DNA of 64,000 bases from DATKNA01 sp963755755 (GTDB lineage Bacteria; Actinomycetota; Actinomycetes; Actinomycetales; Kineosporiaceae), in assembly GCA_963755755.1 (NCBI GenBank), contig CAVWLJ010000009.1:1-64000 (forward strand), in the 5' to 3' direction. Position 1 is the stretch's first letter. Each line of letters begins with the position of its first letter. Shown here piece after piece: positions 27,747-36,686 of this stretch. The position numbers and the translations under genes were made by a program. A model generated the notes under the pieces. The model ran no database searches and was not told the DNA's origin. It was given only the letters and a program-made list of their open reading frames with translations.

Positions 27747-29267
27747 TCAGTCGCGGCGGCTCGACTCGAGGTAGCTGCGCAGGTCGAGCTTGAAGTCCTC
27801 CGGGCTCGTCTCCCGGTGACGGTTCGCCGCGCGCCGGCGCTCACCGACGTCCCGCGAGGCCCGGGCCGGAGGCCGCTTGGACGCCGACCGCGCCTTCTGA
27901 CGGGACGACTCGTCCGCGTAGCCGTACCCGTAGCCGTACCCGTAGGAGTAGCCGCTCGCCCGCACCGGGATGCAGTTGAGCACCGTGCCGAGCAGCTTGG
28001 CGCTGACCGCCTCGAGCGCGTGCGTCGCCTGCTCGAGGTCGTCGCGGCTGGACTTGCCGTGCCGTGCGATGAGGATCGCGCCGTCGGTGAGCGTCGCCAG
28101 CACCGCGCCGTCCGTGACCGGCAGCAGCGGCGGGCTGTCGATGATGACGTAGTCGAAGCGGGCGTTGAGGACCTTGAGCAGGCTGCCCATGTGCTGCGAC
28201 CCGAGGAGCTCGGACGGGTTCGGGGGCACCGGCCCGGCCGGCAGCACGGTCAGGGTCTCGCGGCGCCACGGCACGAGGACGTCGTCGAGCGAGTGCTGCC
28301 CGGCGAGCACGTTGGTGAGGCCGACGCCGCTGTCGAGGCCGAGGTACTCGCCGACGCGAGGCTTGCGCAGGTCGGCCTCGACGAGGACGACGCGGGAGCC
28401 GGCCAGCGCGAGCGTGAGGGCGATGTTGCAGGCGGACGTCGACTTGCCCTCGCCGGGCATCGGCGACGTGACGACGATCGAGCGCGGCGGGTGGTCGACG
28501 TCCGCGAAGCGGAGATTGGTGCGCAGCGTGCGGAAGGCCTCCGCCCGGCTGTCGCTCTGGTCGGCGGTGACGAGCGGCTGGGCCTTGGCGGCGGGGTCGA
28601 ACGGGACGAGGCCGAGCGGCACACTGCCGGTGAGGGACTCGATGTCGTCCGGCGTCTTGACCGTGGTGTTGAGCTGCTCGCGCAGGAGCGCGCCACCGGC
28701 ACCGAGCGCGAGGCCGACGAGCAGACCGAGCGCGAGGTTGAGGCTCTTGCGCGGGGCCACGGGGGTCGTCGGCACGGACGCCGGTTGCGTCGTCGTGAGC
28801 TTCACCGGCGCCGGCGCACCGCTCTGCGGGGACTCGATGGTCTGCACGACCGTGCTCAGCTGCTTGGCGATGCCGTTGGCGACGTTCGCCGCGCGCTGCG
28901 GGTCGGTGTCCTGCACGGCGATCTCGATGAGGACGGTGTCGAGCGGGTTCGTCGCGGTGACGCGGCCGGCGAGCTCGTCCGTCGTCGTCCCCAGCTTGAG
29001 CTGCTGGATCACCGGGTCGAGCACCTGCGCGCTCGTCGCCACCTGCGTGTACGACTTGACCCGCTGCAGGGTGAACTGCGACCCGGAGAGGATGTTGTTC
29101 TGGTTGTCGCTCGCGTCCGCGATGCTGACGAACTGCTGGACCTGGGCCTCGTACGTCACCGCGCTCGTCGCGTTGACGACCATGGCCGCGACCGCGCCGA
29201 GTACCGCGGCCAGGGCGAGGAGCCACCACGCGCGGCGAAGCGTGGTGAGCACATAGGTGAGGTCCAC
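27747..29267 (-). CDS. Polysaccharide tyrosine autokinase (Wzz domain fused to CpsD/Wzc-type BY-kinase)
   Basis: Controls chain length and export of surface polysaccharide through cycles of tyrosine autophosphorylation. It has 506 residues: an N-terminal helix (about 15-35), a Wzz-type periplasmic-side region, a second helix near 180-200 after PRKSLN, and the kinase with Walker A PMPGEGKST, Walker A' VVLVEADLRKP and Walker B DYVIIDSPP. The tyrosine cluster YSYGYGYGYGY follows. A basic tail of about 55 residues follows the cluster, which is unusual. GTG 29267 is the start. It stands alone, far from the other polysaccharide genes, and the phosphatase at 18.8 kb is its likely partner. Confidence 0.9.
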   Translation of the reverse strand: MDLTYVLTTLRRAWWLLALAAVLGAVAAMVVNATSAVTYEAQVQQFVSIADASDNQNNILSGSQFTLQRVKSYTQVATSAQVLDPVIQQLKLGTTTDELAGRVTATNPLDTVLIEIAVQDTDPQRAANVANGIAKQLSTVVQTIESPQSGAPAPVKLTTTQPASVPTTPVAPRKSLNLALGLLVGLALGAGGALLREQLNTTVKTPDDIESLTGSVPLGLVPFDPAAKAQPLVTADQSDSRAEAFRTLRTNLRFADVDHPPRSIVVTSPMPGEGKSTSACNIALTLALAGSRVVLVEADLRKPRVGEYLGLDSGVGLTNVLAGQHSLDDVLVPWRRETLTVLPAGPVPPNPSELLGSQHMGSLLKVLNARFDYVIIDSPPLLPVTDGAVLATLTDGAILIARHGKSSRDDLEQATHALEAVSAKLLGTVLNCIPVRASGYSYGYGYGYGYADESSRQKARSASKRPPARASRDVGERRRAANRHRETSPEDFKLDLRSYLESSRRD

Positions 29268-29395
29268 TCGTCGTCTCTCTGTCCTTCGGTGCCTGCGGAG
29301 GGGTTCGTCGCTGTGCGTGGAGGAGTGGTAGACGCACGGCCACTGAACGTCAGGCTAGCGGCGGACGGCGTGTCGCGTGGGCGCTCTGGGTGATG

Positions 29396-29966
29396 TCAGG
29401 CGTCGACGGGCCAGCGGAGCTCGTCGCGGCGCTCGAGCCGCCGGTTCATGGGCGGCGGTGGCTCGCTGGCTCGGCCGATCGCGGACATCGTCGTCACCTC
29501 CCAGTGGCTCGGGACGCCGAAGTCCGCCGCGATCCCCTCGCGGTCGAAGGCCCGGAACTGCCGGACGTGCAGGCCGAGGGCGAGGGCCTGGACGGTCATG
29601 TGCGCGACCGCCTGCCCGAGGTCGTAGAGCGCGAACTCGGAGTACTCCCAGTCGGTGCCCTCGACGTAGCGATGGGCGAGGTTCGCGACGAGCAGGCCGG
29701 CGTCCGGAGCCCATCGGCGGGTGCTGGGCATGAGCCGGGAGACGAGCCGGGCGTGCGTCTCGTCGCCGCGGCGGCCGACGACGAAGGCCCACGGCTGCGA
29801 GTTGCCGGCGGACGGCGCCCAGCGGGCGGCCTCGAGGAGCGTCTCGACCGCCGTCGTCGTCGACCACCGCGGCGGGGTCGAAGGTCGTGGGGCTCCAACG
29901 TCGGGCGAGCAACGGGTGCAGCGACGGGGGCGATCGATCGGGCACCTCGCTACTGTGACGGATCAC
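29396..29966 (-). CDS. Nitroreductase-family protein, one frame break
   Basis: An FMN-dependent oxidoreductase of about 190 residues. The N-terminus is HPLLARRWSPTTFDPAAVV. After a break near 29857 it continues LLEAARWAPSAGNSQPWAFV, the standard FMN-phosphate and ribityl contact region, then YVEGTDWEYSEFALYDLGQA and MTVQALALGLHVRQFRAFD. The last stretch reads FGVPSHWEVTTMSAIGRASE. The closest groups reduce nitro compounds or quinones, or are of unknown function. GTG 29966 is the start; it lies 30 bases downstream of the LuxR regulator on the same strand. Confidence 0.85.
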
Positions 29967-29996
29967 GCGCCGGTGCTGCTCGAACCGCCGCTGCCG

Positions 29997-30803
29997 TCAC
30001 ACCTCGCGACTGCCGCGCTCGCGCCACCACGCGGCGGCCGCCGCGCGACCCCTGACGTCGGCCTGCTCGTAGACCGCGCTCAGGTGCTTGCGGACCGTCC
30101 GCTCGGTGATGCCCAACCGCGTCGCGATCTGCCGGTTCGTCCAGCCGTCCACGACGAGCGCCAGCACCTCGGCCTCCCGCGGCGTCGGGGTGTACTGCTC
30201 CATCATCGCGTGCAGCCACGGCAGGACGGCGGCCTGCCGAGGCTCCTGACGCCTCATGTCGCGCACCGCGTCGTCCAAGGTCCGGCGGAACGCGAGTGCC
30301 CGCGCGAGGACCCCTTGCAACTGGCGGAGGTTCGCCACGTCGTCGTCGTCGAAGTCGCGCTTGATCCGGTGCATGCCGATGAACGCGAGCTCGTCCGGTC
30401 GATAGATCACGGCGGCGCCGAGCGGATAGCGCCCTTGGTGCACCCCGTGGATGTGCTCGAACTCCTCCGTCCCCCAGAACCGCGGGAGATCCAGCACGTC
30501 GCTCATCCGCAGGGGCTCGCGGACTCCGCAGGCGGCGAACGCCTGGATGCTCGGCGTCCGGGGCGCGATCTCCTTGGCCCGCTCGAGCCAGGCGTCATCC
30601 ATCGGTGGGACCCCTCCCACGGAGAGCCGTACCTCGTCCTCGCCCGCGTCGTTCATCGACCAGCGGATGAACCCGACGCCGGCGTCCGCGGCGAACAGCC
30701 CTACCGTCCGCTGGGCGACGAGGTCGTAGACCTCCTCCTCGCCGCGGCTGATCAGGATCGCCGCTTCGACCGCCAGGTCCACCAGCTCGTTCGTCACCCG
30801 CAT
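29997..30803 (-). CDS. LuxR-family regulator with GAF-like sensor domain
   Basis: A 268-residue regulator. The N-terminal 180 residues look like a GAF-type sensor (EVYDLVAQRTVGLFAADAGV, FDDDDVANLRQLQGVLARAL). The C-terminal HTH reads YTPTPREAEVLALVVDGWTN and RQIATRLGITERTVRKHLS, a standard LuxR/FixJ motif. No phospho-acceptor receiver domain is present, so it is not a classical response regulator. ATG 30803. It may control the nitroreductase gene just downstream. Confidence 0.88.
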   Translation of the reverse strand: MRVTNELVDLAVEAAILISRGEEEVYDLVAQRTVGLFAADAGVGFIRWSMNDAGEDEVRLSVGGVPPMDDAWLERAKEIAPRTPSIQAFAACGVREPLRMSDVLDLPRFWGTEEFEHIHGVHQGRYPLGAAVIYRPDELAFIGMHRIKRDFDDDDVANLRQLQGVLARALAFRRTLDDAVRDMRRQEPRQAAVLPWLHAMMEQYTPTPREAEVLALVVDGWTNRQIATRLGITERTVRKHLSAVYEQADVRGRAAAAAWWRERGSREV

Positions 30804-30984
30804 CCCCTAACAAATCATCAAGTGTCGGCTATGGCAGGTATATCGGATAGAAGCAAGGTGTCGTTTCCGCCACTAGCTGCTTCCCCTGCGTTCAGCGAAG
30901 GTGGACGGGCCGTGACGCTTCGGGAGGGGAGAGGCGCCCGGGAGGCTCGGGGGCGCTGCAGGGGAGCGGCGACGATGATGCGGC

Positions 30985-31021
30985 GAGGCGTGGCCCGGGA
31001 CCTTGTCCCGGGCCACGCCTC
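30985..31021 (-). terminator. Perfect 16-bp hairpin terminator
   Basis: Arms 30985-31000 and 31006-31021 are exact inverse complements with a 5-base loop (ccttg). It begins 14 bases past the stop of the leftward serine hydrolase. Confidence 0.85.
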
Positions 31022-31035
31022 GGCGCACGCGCCGA

Positions 31036-31980
31036 TCAACAGGTGTGCGCCGCCGACGGCAGCGACGGCAGCGACGCCCGGAGCCAGGCCGCCACGACGT
31101 CGAGCGCGCGCGTGCCCTGGGCGAAGGTGCCGTTCGAGGGTTGGACGGCGACGACGACCGCGACGAGGTCGTGCCCACGCGGTACGAGCGCGAGCTGGCG
31201 GACGAGGTAGCGGCCGTGCGGGTCCGGTCCCCATCCGCCCTTGATCCGGGCGTGCGACAGCCGGCCGAGCCCCCACCGCTGGGCCGACACGACCGCGCTC
31301 ATCTGCGTCCGCACGGAAGCGGCGTGGCGGTCGCAGGCGAGGTGCCGGGTGAACGCGAGCTGGTCGGCCAACGACCAGGTCGTCTGGCCGAACGGCGTGA
31401 ACGGCGGCCGGACCTGGCGCCACTGCGTCCGCGTCCGCCCGTCGCCGTCGGCCCGGAGCACGGCGTCGACCTCGGACGCCGCCCGGCGACCCGAACCGAG
31501 ACGTGCCCAGAGCGCCTCGGCCGCCGCGTTGTCCGAGCGCGTGATCGCCCTGTGGATGAGCTGCCTGGTGGATGCGGAGTCGACATGCTGCGAGGCGGCG
31601 ATCGACAGCGGCACCTTGATCGTCGACCACGCCGGCCCGCTGCGCCACGTGCCCAGGGTGAGCGGATCCGTGCGTCCGACGACCACGAGCGCGACGCCGA
31701 CGGACCGCGCGTGCAGTCTGGGCTGCAGGCGGGCGAAGCTCGCCGCCAGCGTCCGCCGCCATGCGGGCGGCGGGGTGGTGGTCAGCGCGGTCAGCGCGCG
31801 GTCGCGGGCGCCGACGTGGTGGTCAGTGCCGCCGCCGTCGCGGGCGCCGAGATGCTCGACACCGCCGGCGTCACCGCCGCCGCGTCGCCGGCAGCGACGC
31901 CGGGCAGGCAGGCGGGCAGTCCGACGAGGGCTGCGACCGAGACGACGGCGCCCACGAGCCGGTTGCGTGGAGTCGCCATG
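31036..31980 (-). CDS. Lipoprotein serine hydrolase, class A beta-lactamase-like, one frame break
   Basis: A beta-lactamase-fold protein probably anchored outside the membrane. The leader NRLVGAVVSVAALVGLPAC ends in a lipobox-like L-P-A-C, then an Ala/Thr/Ser-rich spacer. After a break near 31797 it continues RTLAASFARLQPRLHARSVG, and the nucleophile motif STIK lies in PAWSTIKVPLSIAA. RSDNAAAEALW carries the S-D-N motif, so class A is likely. A K-T-G equivalent may be IKGGWG. The end AAHTC has a free Cys. It may be a transpeptidase-like or drug-hydrolysing protein. ATG 31980. Confidence 0.72.
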   Translation of the reverse strand, partial: HGDSTQPARGRRRLGRSPRRTARLPARRRCRRRGGGDAGGVEHLGARDGGGTDHHVGARDRALTALTTTPPPAWRRTLAASFARLQPRLHARSVGVALVVVGRTDPLTLGTWRSGPAWSTIKVPLSIAASQHVDSASTRQLIHRAITRSDNAAAEALWARLGSGRRAASEVDAVLRADGDGRTRTQWRQVRPPFTPFGQTTWSLADQLAFTRHLACDRHAASVRTQMSAVVSAQRWGLGRLSHARIKGGWGPDPHGRYLVRQLALVPRGHDLVAVVVAVQPSNGTFAQGTRALDVVAAWLRASLPSLPSAAHTC

Positions 31981-32099
31981 ACCCGATCACCTGCACTCGT
32001 CCGGTCGGCACCGATCGCGGGTGAGACTAGTCCTCCCGGCCACACCCGGCCCGCGCCCGATGGGTCGGCGGATCCGGAGCCGCATCGGCGTCCGGGCCG

Positions 32100-33266
32100 A
32101 TGAGTTGGGGAGCGCTCGTCCGTCGACAGGGCGTGAGCGATCTGCAGAGCCTCGTCCAGTCCTTCGTCGACGCCGGTGAAGCGCCGGGCGTCGTCGCCCT
32201 CGTCGCCCGCGGCGACGACGTCGACATCGCGGCCGCGGGAACCCTCGATGCCGAGGGCACTGCGCCGATGACCGAGGACGCCATCTTCCGCGGCGCGTCG
32301 ATCACGAAGCCGATCACCGCCGCCGCCGTGATGCTCCTCGTCGACGAGGGTCGCCTGGCGCTCGACGACCCGATCGCGCGCTGGCTGCCGGAACTCGCGC
32401 ATCCCGTCGTCGTCCGCACCATGTCGTCGGCCGTGGACGACGTCGTGCCCGCCGAGCGACCGATCACCGTCGAGGACCTGCTGACCTTCCGCGCCGGCTG
32501 GGGCTTCCCGTCCGACTTCTCGTTGCCCGCGGTCCAGCCGCTGTTCAGCGAGCTCCGGCAGGGGCCGCCCGGGGGCGACGTCCCGGCTCCCGACGCCTGG
32601 CTCGCGGCGCTCGCGCGCATCCCGCTGCTCGACCAGCCGGGCCGGACGTGGCTGTACAACACGTGCTCCGACATCCTCGGGCTGCTCGTCGAGCGGGTGA
32701 CGGGGACGCCGTTCGCCGACGTCCTCGCGGCGAGGATCTTCGAGCCGCTCGGCATGGTCGACACCGCGTTCTGGGTGCCGGCGGACAAGCGCGACCGGTT
32801 CACCACGGCGTACCGGCCCGCGCCCGACGGCGGGCTGAGCGTCGCCGACCGGCCGGACGGCGCGTACAGCCGGCCGCCGGTGTTCGCGTCCGGCGCCGGC
32901 GGGCTCGTCTGCACCGCCCGCGACTGGTACCGCTTCGGCCGGATGCTGCTGGACGGCGGCCGCCCCCTGCTCTCCGAGGCGGCCGTGCGGCTCATGACCA
33001 CGGACCACCTCACCGCCGAGCAGCGAGCCGCGAGCGCGCTGTTCCTCGAGGGGCAGGGCTGGGGCTTCGGCGGATCCGTCGACGTCGAGCCGAACGAGCC
33101 GTGGATCGTGCCCGGCCGCTACGGCTGGGTCGGCGGCACGGGAACGGCGGCGCACATCGTGCCGTCGACGGGCGCCGTGACGGTGCTGCTGACGCAGCGC
33201 GAGATGACCGGCCCGGAGACCACCCCGATGCTGCACGCCTTCTGGCGCCACGCCGCCAGCGTCTGA
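32100..33266 (+). CDS. Serine hydrolase, beta-lactamase (class C) family
   Basis: A 388-residue protein with the class C/esterase fold. SITK (67-70) gives the nucleophile, and YNT (186-188) replaces Y-x-N. The C-terminal GWVGGTGTAAHIV gives G-G-T in place of K-T-G. No export signal is visible, so it is probably cytoplasmic. GTG 32133 (start VSDLQSLVQ) is a likely alternative start because the first 11 codons are not conserved. A hairpin follows at 33297. The substrate is unknown; esterase activity is more likely than lactam hydrolysis. Confidence 0.85.
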   Translation: MSWGALVRRQGVSDLQSLVQSFVDAGEAPGVVALVARGDDVDIAAAGTLDAEGTAPMTEDAIFRGASITKPITAAAVMLLVDEGRLALDDPIARWLPELAHPVVVRTMSSAVDDVVPAERPITVEDLLTFRAGWGFPSDFSLPAVQPLFSELRQGPPGGDVPAPDAWLAALARIPLLDQPGRTWLYNTCSDILGLLVERVTGTPFADVLAARIFEPLGMVDTAFWVPADKRDRFTTAYRPAPDGGLSVADRPDGAYSRPPVFASGAGGLVCTARDWYRFGRMLLDGGRPLLSEAAVRLMTTDHLTAEQRAASALFLEGQGWGFGGSVDVEPNEPWIVPGRYGWVGGTGTAAHIVPSTGAVTVLLTQREMTGPETTPMLHAFWRHAASV

Positions 33267-33296
33267 CTGCCGCCCCTGGCACTGGCTGCGCTGCCG

Positions 33297-33325
33297 CCGC
33301 GCCCGGCAGCACTGCCGGGGCGCGG
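33297..33325 (+). terminator. Hairpin after the serine hydrolase gene
   Basis: Stem ccgcgcccggca/tgccggggcgcgg with one bulged base and a 4-base loop, 31 bases past the stop and before the VOC gene. Confidence 0.65.
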
Positions 33326-33407
33326 GGGCGATGAGTCGGCGCGGCGGAGGTCGTCAGGAGGGGGAAGCGGCGCCGTTCCGAGGCGCCCAGGCGAGAGGAA
33401 ACCCGTC

Positions 33408-34205
33408 ATGCCCGCTCGCGAGTCGCACACGGCCGGCGCCCCCTGCTGGATCGACCTGCAGACCTCGGACGTCGACCGTGCCCGCGCGTTCTACGGCGAG
33501 GTCTTCGGCTGGACCGCCGACGACCCCAACCCCGACTTCGGCAACTACATCAACTTCCGCAAGGACGGCGTCCTCGTCGCCGGGCTCATGCGCGCGGACG
33601 ACCAGGCCCCGGTCAGCGACATCTGGTCCGTCTACCTCGCCACGGACGACGCCGAGAAGACGACGCAGCTCGCGACGTCCGCGGGCGCCCAGGTGATCGT
33701 GCCGCCGATGCAGGTGGGGGACATGGGCACGATGGGCTTCGTCGTCGACCCGACGGGGGCGGCGATCGGGCTCTGGCAGCCGGGAACGCACCGCGGCTTC
33801 GGCCGCGTCGCCGAACCCGGCGCGCCGAGCTGGTGGGAGCTCCTCACCCGCGACTACGCCGGAGCCCTCTCCTTCTACCGCGACGTCTTCGGCTGGCGCA
33901 CCCAGACCCTGAGCGACACCGACGAGTTCCGGTACACGGTGCAGCTGGAGGCCGACGGCGAGGGGCAGCTCGCCGGCATCATGGACGCCGCCGGAGGGCT
34001 ACCCGCCGACGTCCCGCCGCACTGGGGCGTCTACATCGCCGTCGCGGACACCGACCAGGCCGTCGCGCAGATCGCCGCGCTCGGCGGCTCGGTCGTGCAG
34101 CCCGCGACGGACACCCCCTTCGGGCGCCTCGCGCACGTGACCGACCCGATGGGGGCGAACCTGCGGATCATCGCCGGGAACGAGGCCGTGCCCGAGAAGG
34201 AGTGA
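33408..34205 (+). CDS. VOC-family protein with two tandem modules
   Basis: A 265-residue protein of two VOC halves. The first starts CWIDLQTSDVDRARAFYGEV and the second WWELLTRDYAGALSFYRDVF. Each ends with DPTGA or DPMGA and a hydrophobic strand (IGLWQPG, LRIIAG). This two-module form is common in Streptomyces as a hydroxylase-like or glyoxalase-like protein; no reaction is certain. Metal ligands would be His/Glu at strand ends but are not clearly conserved. ATG 33408 follows a GAGAGGAAA ribosome site. The next gene begins 24 bases later, so the two may be co-transcribed. Confidence 0.85.
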   Translation: MPARESHTAGAPCWIDLQTSDVDRARAFYGEVFGWTADDPNPDFGNYINFRKDGVLVAGLMRADDQAPVSDIWSVYLATDDAEKTTQLATSAGAQVIVPPMQVGDMGTMGFVVDPTGAAIGLWQPGTHRGFGRVAEPGAPSWWELLTRDYAGALSFYRDVFGWRTQTLSDTDEFRYTVQLEADGEGQLAGIMDAAGGLPADVPPHWGVYIAVADTDQAVAQIAALGGSVVQPATDTPFGRLAHVTDPMGANLRIIAGNEAVPEKE

Positions 34206-34228
34206 CCGGCTGCGGCCAAGATGAGTCT

Positions 34229-35065
34229 GTGAACGCACGCCGCTTCCGCCAGGTCGACGTCTTCACCGACGTCCCGTACCTCGGCAACCCCCTCGCCGTC
34301 GTCCTGGACGCCGAAGGCCTCGATGACGAGCTCATGCAGAGGTTCGCCCGATGGACGAACCTCTCGGAGACGACGTTCGTGTTGCCGCCGCAGGACCCCA
34401 GTGCCGACTACCGGCTGCGGATCTTCACGCCGTCGAACGAGCTCCCGTTCGCCGGTCACCCGACGCTCGGCAGCTGCCACGCCTGGCTCGAGACCGGCGG
34501 CACCCCGAAGGCCGGCGACGTCGCCGTCCAGGAGTGCGGTGCGGGGCTCGTGCCCGTCCGCCGCACCGACGGCGGGCTCGCGTTCGTGGGTCCGCCGCTC
34601 GTGCGCTCCGGGCCGCTCGACGACGCGACGCTCAGTCACGTCGCCGGCCTCCTCCGCATCGAGCGCAGCGAGATCGTCGACAGCCACTGGCTCGACAACG
34701 GCCCCGGGTGGATCGGCGTGCTGCTGGAGAGTGCCGACGCCGTGCTGGCGCTGCGGCCCGGCGTCGTCGATCTGGACCTCGGCGTCGTCGGGCCCTACCC
34801 CGCCGGGTCTCCGGCGGCGTTCGAGGTGCGCGCGTTCTTCCCCGTCGACGGGACGAGCCGGGAGGACCCGGTGACCGGCAGCCTCAACGCCGCCCTCGCC
34901 GAATGGCTCCTCGCGACCGGTCGGGCGCAGGCGCCGTACACCGCACATCAGGGCACCGCGCTCGGCCGCGACGGGCGGGTACGGATCACCCGGGACAGCG
35001 ACGGCCGGATCTGGACGGGTGGTCGGGCCGTGACCCGCGTGACGGGTGAGGTGGAACTGGGCTGA
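34229..35065 (+). CDS. PhzF-family isomerase
   Basis: A 278-residue diaminopimelate-epimerase-fold protein. It starts RRFRQVDVFTDVPYLGNPLA, with the catalytic Glu47 in NLSETTFV, GHPT at 76-79, and DPVTGS at 213-218, all standard. PhzF isomerises a phenazine precursor, but most members in genomes without phenazine genes have unknown roles, and no phenazine genes are present here. GTG 34229 is chosen because the conserved N-terminus starts there. Confidence 0.9.
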   Translation: MNARRFRQVDVFTDVPYLGNPLAVVLDAEGLDDELMQRFARWTNLSETTFVLPPQDPSADYRLRIFTPSNELPFAGHPTLGSCHAWLETGGTPKAGDVAVQECGAGLVPVRRTDGGLAFVGPPLVRSGPLDDATLSHVAGLLRIERSEIVDSHWLDNGPGWIGVLLESADAVLALRPGVVDLDLGVVGPYPAGSPAAFEVRAFFPVDGTSREDPVTGSLNAALAEWLLATGRAQAPYTAHQGTALGRDGRVRITRDSDGRIWTGGRAVTRVTGEVELG

Positions 35066-35198
35066 TCGGGGGACACGCCGGTTCCCTGGCACGCGAGGGC
35101 ACAGCGAGTTATGTTCGACGCGGACGACGGGGCCCGCGACCCACCGTCCTGACGCACGAGCCCGCCGCGAGGGCACCGTGACCGAGGGAGTTCCCCCT

Positions 35199-36024
35199 GT
35201 GAGTGACGCCGAGAGGCTGGCGGCGACCCCGGGCGCGGAGGCGCTCGACATCAACGTGGCGCACCCGGCCCGCGTCTACGATGCGTGGCTGGGCGGCAAG
35301 GACCACTTCGCCGCCGACCGGCAAGCGGCCGAGCAGGTCGTCAGGACGAATCCGGGGATCATGCCCAGCGTCCGCGCGAACCGGGGCTTCCTCGTCCGCG
35401 TCGTGCGCCACCTCGTCCGCGAGGCCGGCGTGCACCAGTTCCTGGACCTCGGCACGGGGCTGCCGTCGGCGAACAACGTCCACGAGGTCGCCCAGGCCGC
35501 CGACCCCGGCGCCCGCGTGGTCTACGTCGACAACGACCCGATCGTCCTCGTGCACGCGCGCGCGCTGCTCACCGGGACGCCGGGGACGGTCTCGTACATC
35601 GACGCCGACATCCGCGACGCCGAGACCATCCTGGACAAGGCGCGCGACACCCTCGACTTCTCCAAGCCGATCGCCGTCATGCTCCTCATGACGTTGCAGT
35701 TCGTACCCGACGCCGACGATCCCCACGCCCTGGTGAAGAAGTTCATGGCGGCCGTGCCGTCGGGGAGCTACCTCGTCGTCTCCTGCCCCGATGGCGGACG
35801 AGAGCGCCCTCGGCGAACAGGCGACGCAGGGGACGGCCCGCTACAACCAGATGGTCGCCACGCCGATGACCCGCCGCAGTCGTGCCGAGATCCTGCGCTT
35901 CATGGAGGGCGTCGAGATCGTCGAGCCGGGTCCCGTGCACATGTCTCGCTGGCGTCCGGACCCCGGGGAGGTGCCGGGGGAGAGGTACTCGCCGGCGATC
36001 GCGGTCGTCGGCCGCAAGCCCTGA
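35199..36024 (+). CDS. S-adenosyl methyltransferase (PF04672 type), one frame break
   Basis: A SAM-dependent methyltransferase of a family expanded in Streptomyces and relatives. INVAHPARVYDAWLGGKDHF is the family signature (P-x-R-x-Y-D-x-x-L-G-G-K-D-x-x-x), then VHQFLDLGTGLPSANNVHEV (SAM site) and ARVVYVDNDPIVLVHARALL. A break near 35795 shifts the frame within VVSCPDG; it then continues ESALGEQATQGTARYNQMV and ends AIAVVGRKP. About 275 residues. GTG 35199 has GGAG 12 bases upstream. The methyl acceptor is unknown. Confidence 0.87.
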
Positions 36025-36036
36025 GAGCGCTCCCGA

Positions 36037-36588
36037 TCAGGTCGGGAGCAGCAGCGTCGACAGCTGCGGCAGCTGCTCCTGTGCCCAGGGGCTGAGCCGG
36101 CCGGGGTCGTCGGCCACGAGCCCGGAGAGCTCCGCCAGGGGCACCCACGACAGCGCTCCGACCTCGTCCGGGTTCGGCGAGGGCTCGGTCGCCAGCCGGG
36201 CGACGAACACCGGGCAGATCTCGTTCTCCACGGTGCCGTCGTCCATCACCGCGCGGTAGCGGAAACTCGGCAGCAGCAGGTCCAGCCCCTGCAGCTCGCA
36301 GCCCAGCTCGTCCCGGGCCCGCCGGACGACGGCGTCCGCGATCTCCTCGCCCGGCCCGGGGTGACCGCAGAAGCTGTTGGTCCAGACGCCGGGCCAGGTC
36401 CGCTTCCCGTCCGCGCGGCGGGTCAGGAGCGTGCGCCCCTCGTCGTCCAGCACCCAGCAGGAGAAGGCGAGATGCAGCGGGGTGTCGCGGTGGTGGACCT
36501 CGCTCTTCGGCGCGGTCCCGCAGGGCGTGCCGTCCTCGTTCAGCAGCACGACCAGCTCGCGCCCGCTCCGACCGTCGCCGTTCTGCAT
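36037..36588 (-). CDS. idi: Isopentenyl-diphosphate delta-isomerase, type 1
   Basis: Interconverts isopentenyl and dimethylallyl diphosphate, the first step towards prenyl chains. It has 183 residues in a Nudix-like fold: HLAFSCWVLDDEGRTLLTRR, catalytic Cys74 in TNSFCGHP (70-77), and Glu in VENEICPVF (121-123), which matches the E. coli Cys67 and Glu116 pair. ATG 36588. It lies downstream of the geranylgeranyl-reductase-like gene on the same strand, 98 bases apart, which suits a shared isoprenoid role (saturated prenyl chains or carotenoid-like lipids). Confidence 0.93.
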   Translation of the reverse strand: MQNGDGRSGRELVVLLNEDGTPCGTAPKSEVHHRDTPLHLAFSCWVLDDEGRTLLTRRADGKRTWPGVWTNSFCGHPGPGEEIADAVVRRARDELGCELQGLDLLLPSFRYRAVMDDGTVENEICPVFVARLATEPSPNPDEVGALSWVPLAELSGLVADDPGRLSPWAQEQLPQLSTLLLPT

Positions 36589-36686
36589 CGGATCACGGTA
36601 ATCCCTGCTCCGGCGCCACGCCGGTCCAGACCGGGGCTCGATCCCGGCGCACGGAGCGCCGACGCCGGCCGTCTCCGGCTGAGGCG

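Noticed and set aside
34229..35065. Phenazine biosynthesis locus because of the PhzF-like gene
   Set aside because: No other phenazine genes are present, and PhzF-like proteins are widespread without phenazines.
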